Below, in pieces: positions 57,766 through 64,000 of a stretch of DNA of 64,000 bases. Position numbers and translations under genes: made by a program. The notes under the pieces are model-generated. The model did no database searches, had not been told where the DNA came from, and worked only from the letters and a program-made list of their open reading frames with translations. Source of the stretch: Capnocytophaga felis (GTDB taxonomy: Bacteria > Bacteroidota > Bacteroidia > Flavobacteriales > Flavobacteriaceae); the NCBI RefSeq assembly GCF_009684755.1, contig NZ_BLBC01000014.1, positions 186,001-250,000 of the forward strand. Direction: 5' to 3'. Position 1 is the first letter of the stretch; each line of letters starts with the position of its first letter.

Positions 57766-60351
57766 TTAATAATTGATAAATATCCAGCCTTGTCGTTTAT
57801 GTATTTCTGTATTATCTAACGTAAATATATAGAAATAAGAGCCTTGCGGAACTTTATTGCCATTATTTCCTATACCGTTCCATTGACTTTTATAACCTTT
57901 CGTTTCATAAACCAATTGCCCTAAGTGATTGAATACCCGAAGTGTATTTGTCGGATACTTTTCAGCCCGAAGAATCGTGAAATAATCATTCACACCATCT
58001 TCATTAGGAGAAAAGGCATTGGAAATCAACACATAATCCAGCGATGTATCGTCAGAATTTACTATTCCGTCCCCGTCAATGTCGTCATCACAAAGGTCTC
58101 CGATTCCGTCTTCATCTAAATCGGCTTGATCGGGATTGTACACCATCGGGCAATTATCATCTGCATTTAAAAGACCGTCGCCGTCAATATCGTCATCACA
58201 AACATCGCCGACTCCGTCTTTATCCAAATCGGATTGGTCATTGTTAGCCGTTTTAGGACAGTTATCCTTCTCGTTAGGCACATCGTCCCCGTCCCAATCA
58301 TCGTCGCAAATATCCCCGATGCCGTCGTTATCCAAATCAAGCTGATCAGGATTTGGAATCTCAGGACAGTTATCTTTACTTGACGGAATGCCATCTCCAT
58401 CAGTATCCTCATCATCTTTGATTGTGATTACTCCCGAATTTACAGCCAAAAAGATATTATCATCAGCTTTAATCATATATTTTCCTTTCGTAGTTCGAAG
58501 CGATTCGGGAATGGAAACTCTTGCTTTACCACTGTTTTCAAGCCCCTTTGCCAATGTATGCGGAAAGGTAATTCCTCCATCGGTTGAAAACAAAACAGAT
58601 ACTTTTTTAGCATTTATGTTGCCTGTATTGGTTTTGGCTACATTCCAAGTAATTGTTTGATTCTGCCCTGCAAACCAATTTGAATTTTCACGATGTGAGG
58701 TTACTTCAAAAGGTCCTGCCGAGCCATCTACAACCACCTGAATTGTTTTATAAACAGTACCTCCCATTGTGTTTGTTGCCGGCTTTCTGTCCAAAACCAT
58801 AAACGACCAATTAAGCGTTCGCCCAACAGTCAGAACGGTTTCCCATTCCGAGCCGATAGGTGGGTTAGTCTGCGTAAGTTTTCCTGCTACAATACGGCTT
58901 AATCGCGGAATGTAACGTTTGGAGGAGGTTGAAGGAGGAAGCGAACGTGCTATGGCTCCGTTTTTTGAAGTGGGTGAGAATGAATAATCCGCACTTCCTC
59001 TGCTGTCCGACTGTTCCCACGTGTAAAGCAACTTGTCTCCGTCGGGGTCTGTAGCCGAACCTTCCAACAAATAGGCCGTTCCTTGAGGAATTGTATAACT
59101 CCTTAAATTGTCAATTTCAGGTAATTTGTTTGAGGAAGAAGCCTCTGTAGCACAAGTCCTGTTCTTAGCTACCTGCATAATATCATACACGCTTCTGTGA
59201 TGAAAATATGCATCTGTTTTTTTCTGTACATTGTGATTTTCAATGACTCCGGCATATCCCATTATCGTTGAACCACTTCCCGGCTCCACTTGGGAACTTG
59301 TATTCTCATATTCGTAGGAAAATGTATGATATGCTCCCATTTGATGCCCTATTTCGTGAGACAATATATCTACGTCAAAAAAATCCATATCCATACCTGA
59401 TCTGAAACGAATCGAAGAAAAGGCTGTCCCTTTTCGTCCTGTCTCACATACGCAACCTATGCAACCTGCATTTCCTCCTAAGTTTTTATTGTGGAATAAA
59501 TGCCCTAAGTCATAATTTGCCGAGCCTACTTTCGCATCCAATGTTCTTTGCAACACACCCGATTCTGAACTGTACCAATTATCGTAATTAATGTTCTTGA
59601 AAGGGTCATCTGCTTCGCTATCAAACAGAATAGACTTATCCGAAACTATCTGAAATTGAATTGATAACTGTGCCCCGTACACCTGATTTACTCGGTTTAT
59701 TGTACTGACTACTTGTGCAAAAGCTCTATCTTTCCCTCTAAAGTATTGCGTGTACTGATGGGTAGTGGCAATGGCAATTCTGAAAGTTCGCACCCGATTG
59801 TCTGTCTGATAAGTAGCTTTTCGGGTTTTATTACCCTTTCGAGCTTCAACTTCTTCCATTGTTTTACAATCAAAGTATTGAGATTCTGAAGATTTTCGAC
59901 GATAAACCTTATACTTAGTTCCCTCATCATCAATAGATTCTATAAAAGAAAGCTCAAAATTTTCTCCCATAATTGCATTTAAGCCAAATGACGACCACGT
60001 AAAACGAATCGTTTTTGAAGGATTTTTAGTTGAAAAACCTACGTACGTTTTTATATCTGTATATTTTTTTGACAAACTCTCCGAAAGTACTTGTGTTCTT
60101 TCAATACGATAATTCTCCATATTACCATTACAATCAGGAATTTGAATTAAAACTTCTTTTTTGTCGGCTAAACTCTTCGTAACATTCAAAGCCTCGTCAA
60201 AAGCTTTTTTATCTAATGTATAATACTGATATCCTGGTTTTTGTTCTTTTCTATCTGTCAATCCTGTACGTTTCCAATACGTTTGTGCCGATATCAGCCC
60301 GAAACCCAAAATAAAAAATAAAATATATAATCTCCTTATAATTCTCATCAT
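57766..60351 (-). CDS. Secreted zinc metalloprotease with TSP3 repeats and type B T9SS signal
   Basis: 861 residues from ATG 60351. Signal peptide (RLYILFFILGFGLISAQ). Reprolysin-like zinc protease with VDILSHEIGHQMGAYHTF (HExxHxxGxxH-type: HEIGHQMGAYH) and the downstream Met turn GSGSTIMGYAG. Then a region with PKD/fibronectin-like parts, calcium-binding TSP3 repeats (DGDGIPSSKDNCPEIPNPDQ repeated about four times), and a C-terminal gliding-motility type signal (NAFSPNEDGVNDYFTILRAE ... VPQGSYFYIFTLDN). It should cross the outer membrane by the type IX system. It overlaps aroB by 4 nt. Confidence 0.92.
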   Translation of the reverse strand: MMRIIRRLYILFFILGFGLISAQTYWKRTGLTDRKEQKPGYQYYTLDKKAFDEALNVTKSLADKKEVLIQIPDCNGNMENYRIERTQVLSESLSKKYTDIKTYVGFSTKNPSKTIRFTWSSFGLNAIMGENFELSFIESIDDEGTKYKVYRRKSSESQYFDCKTMEEVEARKGNKTRKATYQTDNRVRTFRIAIATTHQYTQYFRGKDRAFAQVVSTINRVNQVYGAQLSIQFQIVSDKSILFDSEADDPFKNINYDNWYSSESGVLQRTLDAKVGSANYDLGHLFHNKNLGGNAGCIGCVCETGRKGTAFSSIRFRSGMDMDFFDVDILSHEIGHQMGAYHTFSYEYENTSSQVEPGSGSTIMGYAGVIENHNVQKKTDAYFHHRSVYDIMQVAKNRTCATEASSSNKLPEIDNLRSYTIPQGTAYLLEGSATDPDGDKLLYTWEQSDSRGSADYSFSPTSKNGAIARSLPPSTSSKRYIPRLSRIVAGKLTQTNPPIGSEWETVLTVGRTLNWSFMVLDRKPATNTMGGTVYKTIQVVVDGSAGPFEVTSHRENSNWFAGQNQTITWNVAKTNTGNINAKKVSVLFSTDGGITFPHTLAKGLENSGKARVSIPESLRTTKGKYMIKADDNIFLAVNSGVITIKDDEDTDGDGIPSSKDNCPEIPNPDQLDLDNDGIGDICDDDWDGDDVPNEKDNCPKTANNDQSDLDKDGVGDVCDDDIDGDGLLNADDNCPMVYNPDQADLDEDGIGDLCDDDIDGDGIVNSDDTSLDYVLISNAFSPNEDGVNDYFTILRAEKYPTNTLRVFNHLGQLVYETKGYKSQWNGIGNNGNKVPQGSYFYIFTLDNTEIHKRQGWIFINY

Positions 60352-61409
60352 TGCATATAATAATTGAACGCTCTGTAAATCAATTCGTTTTCTATTAAAC
60401 AATCTAATTTTGGTTTGGCAATATCTTCCAAAAGAACAAAATTAATATTCCCGTGTGAGTTTTTTTTGTCAAATTTCATCAAACTAATGATTTGTTCAAT
60501 TTCATTTTCTGTAAAATACTGCTTTTCAAAATACTGACCTAAAATATCCTTGATTTCAACACATTTCTCTTCAGGAAAATCTAACTTTTCAACCGAAAGA
60601 AATACTGCCAAAACCATCCCGATAGCAATAGCCTCTCCGTGTAATAGTGTTTGTCTTTCAGCGTTTTGTAAGCAATACGATTCAATGGCGTGTCCCAAAG
60701 TATGTCCAAAATTAAGCGTTTTCCGCAATCCCTTTTCCGTAGGGTCTTGCTTTACTACACGATTTTTGATAAGTACAGATTCGTAAATCAAATCGTCTAA
60801 ATCATTTAAGGTCAAATCACTCAAATTAAGCATTTTATTCCAATAACTTTCGGATTGAATAAGCCCGTGTTTGAACATTTCTGCCATTCCGCTACGTAAT
60901 TGTTCGGCAGGAAGTGTAGCTAAAAAACGACTATTTATAATAACCAATAGAGGATTGTTAATCACTCCTATCTGATTTTTTAAAGTCCCTAAATCTACTC
61001 CCGTTTTCCCGCCAACAGAGGCATCAACCATCGCTAAAAGTGTTGTCGGAACATTCACAAAATCAACACCTCGCATATAAGTTGAAGCCACAAATCCTCC
61101 CAAATCGGTTACAACTCCGCCGCCAAGATTGATTATCAAACTTTTACGGTCTGCACCCAATTCTGATAAAGCGTACCACACTTGCGTACAAGTTTCTATA
61201 TTTTTAAATTCTTCTCCTGCCTCAATTTCAATGACTTCAATAGGTATTTCCGTTGCTAATTCCGGTAAAAATAATGGCAAACAACACCGATTTGTATTTT
61301 CATCTGCCAGTATAAATATCTTTGAATATTTCTTCTCTTGTAACAAATTATTCAGAGACGAAAACCCAATTTCATTAAAATATACTGATTCTATATTTTT
61401 CATTTGCAC
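60348..61409 (-). CDS. aroB: 3-dehydroquinate synthase
   Basis: 353 residues; second step of the shikimate pathway. Motifs: NAD-binding NLGGGVVTDLGGFVASTYMR, VPTTLLAMVDASVGGKTGVD, KNQIGVINNP and the metal-binding NFGHTLGHAIES. Starts ATG 61409 (inner ATG at 61403). The 3' end overlaps the protease gene (ATGATG at the stop), so the two may be one transcript even though their roles differ. Confidence 0.94.
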   Translation of the reverse strand: MQMKNIESVYFNEIGFSSLNNLLQEKKYSKIFILADENTNRCCLPLFLPELATEIPIEVIEIEAGEEFKNIETCTQVWYALSELGADRKSLIINLGGGVVTDLGGFVASTYMRGVDFVNVPTTLLAMVDASVGGKTGVDLGTLKNQIGVINNPLLVIINSRFLATLPAEQLRSGMAEMFKHGLIQSESYWNKMLNLSDLTLNDLDDLIYESVLIKNRVVKQDPTEKGLRKTLNFGHTLGHAIESYCLQNAERQTLLHGEAIAIGMVLAVFLSVEKLDFPEEKCVEIKDILGQYFEKQYFTENEIEQIISLMKFDKKNSHGNINFVLLEDIAKPKLDCLIENELIYRAFNYYMQ

Positions 61410-61617
61410 TGATATTCTGTATGTTTGGTTTCAATCTTTTTTAAATGCCTTTTCAAAAATAAAATTCGGGTAAAAATAATCAGAAAAAATGAGATACAGA
61501 CAAAAAATTACATATATTTGCGATGCTGAAAATCAATCGAACATAATTGGATTCATTTTCACTTTTTGTTTTTACCATAAAAGAATACTGAATTTTAACG
61601 CATTAAAAAATTTTTCA

Positions 61618-62796
61618 ATGGCGACACGATTTGGCGACACAAAAACTGCATTCGCACTAAAAGACAATTTTGAATTGGGAAGAGCTTATTGGCTTTTCCG
61701 CTTTATCGGAAATAATACGCTAATTGGCATTGGCACGGCTTTGACCAATTTTTCTTTGAAAATGCATCTGCCCGTAGAATGGCTTATCCGAAAAACCGTT
61801 TTTAATCAATTCTGTGGAGGCGTTTCTGAAGAAGATTGCAAACCTGTTATCAAAAAGATGTACGAAAAAGGTGTAGGCTCCGTTTTGGATTATTCCGTTG
61901 AGGGAAAAGAAGACGAAGCTTCATTTGAAGCCACTTTTAACAAAACGATGGAAATTATTGATTTCGTGCATCAAAACCGAAATACAGGAACTCCGTTTGC
62001 TGTTTTCAAACCTACGGGATTCGGAAAAATTTCAATCTACCAGAAAATATCTGAAAAACAACCTCTTACTAAAGAAGAACAAAAAGCGTGGGAACGAATT
62101 GTGGAACGCTTCGATCAAGCCTGTGCAAAAGCAGCTGCTTATAAACTTCCTATTATGATTGACGCCGAAGAAAGCTGGATGCAAACCGCTGCCGATGATT
62201 TGATTGAACAAATGATGCAAAAATACAATAAAGAAGAAGCCATCGTTTACAACACTTTGCAAATGTATCGCCACGACCGATTACCCTACCTAAAAGGACT
62301 TCACGAGCGTGCCACAGCCAATGGTTTTTACATAGGAGTGAAAGTAGTTCGAGGGGCATATATGGAAAAAGAAAATGAAAGAGCCGCCGAAAAAGGCTAC
62401 ACCTCCCCTATTTGTACATCAAAACAAGCCACTGATGATAATTACAATGCCGCCATTACCTATATTCTTGATCATACCGACCGCATTTCGCTCTTTGCCG
62501 GAACGCATAATGAGAAAAGTTCGGCTTTAGTGATGGATTTGATGGACAAAAAAGGACTGAAACACAACGACAAGCGTGTTTGGCTTGCCCAACTCTACGG
62601 AATGAGCGGCCATATCAGTTTTAATGCGGCAAAATTAGGATACAATGTAGCTAAATATCTTCCTTTTGGTCCTGTGCGTGAGGTAATGCCTTATCTGATT
62701 CGCAGAGCACAGGAAAACACCTCAGTAGCAGGACAAATGGGACGCGAACTTTCCCTATTGATGCAAGAACACAAAAGAAGAAAAAAAGAGAAATAA
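61618..62796 (+). CDS. Proline dehydrogenase
   Basis: 392 residues from ATG 61618. FAD-dependent (beta/alpha)8 enzyme that oxidises proline to pyrroline-5-carboxylate. Seen: FKPTGFGKISIYQKIS, LPIMIDAEESWMQTAADDLI, VKVVRGAYMEKENERAAEKG, AGTHNEKSSALVMDLM and the C-terminal substrate motif LPFGPVREVMPYLIRRAQEN. The open frame extends to 61489, but a -7 TATATTTG at 61513-61520 supports the later start. Single-domain form, without the P5C dehydrogenase of PutA. Confidence 0.9.
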   Translation: MATRFGDTKTAFALKDNFELGRAYWLFRFIGNNTLIGIGTALTNFSLKMHLPVEWLIRKTVFNQFCGGVSEEDCKPVIKKMYEKGVGSVLDYSVEGKEDEASFEATFNKTMEIIDFVHQNRNTGTPFAVFKPTGFGKISIYQKISEKQPLTKEEQKAWERIVERFDQACAKAAAYKLPIMIDAEESWMQTAADDLIEQMMQKYNKEEAIVYNTLQMYRHDRLPYLKGLHERATANGFYIGVKVVRGAYMEKENERAAEKGYTSPICTSKQATDDNYNAAITYILDHTDRISLFAGTHNEKSSALVMDLMDKKGLKHNDKRVWLAQLYGMSGHISFNAAKLGYNVAKYLPFGPVREVMPYLIRRAQENTSVAGQMGRELSLLMQEHKRRKKEK

Positions 62797-62821
62797 CAAT
62801 CATAATACCTTTATTTATCGG

Positions 62822-62865
62822 AAAAACCAGATGTTTTGTAATTTCAGAAATATCTGGTTTCTTTT
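62822..62865 (+). terminator. Terminator after the proline dehydrogenase gene
   Basis: AAAAACCAGAT ... ATCTGGTTTCTTTTT, a moderate stem with a 17-nt loop and a T tract. Confidence 0.65.
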
Positions 62866-62932
62866 TGCTGAAAATTTGAAACACAAATTAGCTTATTATC
62901 AAACAATTATCAAATAACAAAATACAAAGCGA

Positions 62933-63532
62933 ATGGAAAACAAAAAAGACATTTTTGCGAAAACAAGTTACGACAAGTTAAAAACAGCAATTGAAAATAT
63001 TGCCAACGAAGAAGATGTAAAAGATGTATATGCCCTATCCTTCTGGTTTTATTGCGATGATGATGAACGCTACCCCAAAATTACATTAGGCTACAACACT
63101 CTTTCCAACTTTAAGGAAGAAGCGTACAATGCCAGCACTAAAGAAGAAGCAAAATGGAACTTTGCCTACTGGCTCCAAAATGAAATCGAAACCGTTGGTG
63201 GTGAAAATGACACTCTTTTAAGCAATTGGTTTGCAGCATCGCCCCACTTTTACACTGAGGAAGAAAACGAAAGAGCAATGGAAGAAGATGAAGCACTCTA
63301 CGAGAAAATCTTAAAAAAAGGCGAGAAATTCCGAAAAGAATTCATTAATGAGATTATTGCCATCGCCAAGAAGCTCTTTGAAGAAAAAGTAATAGAAAAA
63401 ACTTTCGAACACGATATTCCAATCATCATACACGAACTGGAATACTATGACGAACCCATACGATGGACCAAAAAAGCAAATCCCGCAAAACTCATCAAGG
63501 AATTCATCAAATACTGGGACGACGAAAATTAA
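62933..63532 (+). CDS. DUF4303-like protein
   Basis: 199 acidic residues with no signal or membrane segment. The early part DVYALSFWFYCDDDERYPKI then TLGYNTLSNFKEE, followed by WNFAYWLQNEIETVG, resembles the DUF4303 group, some of which are immunity-type proteins of contact toxins. No toxin gene is near. Assignment is tentative. Confidence 0.6.
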   Translation: MENKKDIFAKTSYDKLKTAIENIANEEDVKDVYALSFWFYCDDDERYPKITLGYNTLSNFKEEAYNASTKEEAKWNFAYWLQNEIETVGGENDTLLSNWFAASPHFYTEEENERAMEEDEALYEKILKKGEKFRKEFINEIIAIAKKLFEEKVIEKTFEHDIPIIIHELEYYDEPIRWTKKANPAKLIKEFIKYWDDEN

Positions 63533-63540
63533 ACAATACA

Positions 63541-63585
63541 AAATCAGGAATCCGAGCAATTAAGCCGATTCCTGATTTTCTTTTT
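63541..63585 (+). terminator. Terminator after the DUF4303-like gene
   Basis: AAAATCAGGAATC ... GATTCCTGATTTT with T-rich end. Confidence 0.8.
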
Positions 63586-63707
63586 GTCCGCATACGAGCT
63601 TCAAAGTGATTATCATCTGCAAGTGTGATACTTTTTGCATTTTACACAAAAATATCTTTTATATTTGAGAAATATTCATTATCTTAGCACACAAAAGAAC
63701 ATTAATT

Positions 63708-64000
63708 ATGGAATTGTTAATTTACATTGAGCTCTTCGTTGTGTTAGCTGCCATCTTCATTGGTGCCCGTGTTGGGGGTATCGGACTGGGAATCTTCGGT
63801 ATAATGGGGTTAGCCGTTTTAGTTTTCGTGTTCGGGCTGAAACCGGGCAGTACTCCCATTGACGTTATGCTTATGATTGTAGCCGTAATCACTGCAGCAT
63901 CGGCACTGCAATCGGCGGGCGGGTTGGACTATCTGGTACAAGTGGCAGAAAAAATCCTGCGTAAGAATCCCTCTGCGATTACTTTCCTCGCACCTGTGGT
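63708..64000 (+). CDS. Anaerobic C4-dicarboxylate transporter, 5' part
   Basis: The gene runs off the window; 97 residues are visible. It starts [20 protein letters not shown], then [20 protein letters not shown] and [20 protein letters not shown], the hallmarks of DcuA/DcuB antiporters that exchange fumarate, malate, aspartate and succinate in fumarate respiration. DcuA and DcuB cannot be told apart from this part. Confidence 0.9.
   Translation, partial: MELLIYIELFVVLAAIFIGARVGGIGLGIFGIMGLAVLVFVFGLKPGSTPIDVMLMIVAVITAASALQSAGGLDYLVQVAEKILRKNPSAITFLAPV

Noticed and set aside
57925-58660. Several plus-strand frames of 60-90 residues
   Set aside because: Antisense reading of the TSP3 repeats in the metalloprotease gene.

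Overview
The window is AT-rich DNA from a member of the Bacteroidota, almost certainly family Flavobacteriaceae. The support is: the Bacteroidetes promoter form (TTG, about 19 nt, TAnnTTTG) recurs on both strands; there is a PorP/SprF protein beside a secreted protease with a gliding-motility-type (type B) C-terminal signal; and there are a FadL/OmpP1 porin, a GH109 protein and a Bacteroidetes-style ECF sigma operon. Capnocytophaga is a guess from gene content and base composition, not something shown here.

Layout. Positions 1-6829 are chromosome: the tex 3' end, an ABC exporter / ECF sigma / anti-sigma / sensor operon, a MenE-like ligase and ilvE. A tRNA-Arg(ACG) gene sits at 6944-7017. From its 3' end to 35439 lies one integrated element of about 28.4 kb. 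It is bounded by a 59-61 bp direct repeat that contains the tRNA 3' end plus the tRNA terminator. From 35524 to the end the chromosome resumes: a MacB/LolD-type ATPase, a DAACS symporter, a cNMP/CBS/DUF294 protein, LrgAB, GH109, ProS, FumC, a bacilliredoxin, a CoA-transferase, MetG, an OmpP1-type porin, a cyclophilin, the PorP + type IX cargo pair, AroB, proline dehydrogenase and the start of a Dcu transporter.

The element is the notable part. At its right end it carries a tyrosine integrase, a RelE-type toxin/antitoxin pair, a region dense in TGTGTGC/GCACACA motifs that looks like a replication origin, and a divergent repressor/Cro-like switch. Next comes a leftward early block with a TOPRIM + SF3-like primase-helicase. 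A leftward block of more than 20 genes (25539 to 7143) follows, started by a promoter with 10-bp tandem repeats upstream. That block encodes a transglutaminase-like membrane protein, many small proteins with one membrane segment, small beta-rich candidate capsid proteins, two annexin-like paralogues, a beta-helix receptor spike, a holin / candidate unimolecular spanin / glucosaminidase lysis cassette, and a 1253-residue polyvalent protein (sliding-clamp-like region, barnase-like LPD repeats, RecA-like ATPase). I see no terminase, portal, head protease, tail tube, sheath or tape-measure protein. The best reading is a provirus of a tail-less, probably membrane-containing virus. Five genes of the element (25-56 residues) were found by direct translation of gaps. 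One gene (7301-7704) reads as a whole only through a -1 shift in an A7 run and may encode an anti-defence protein.
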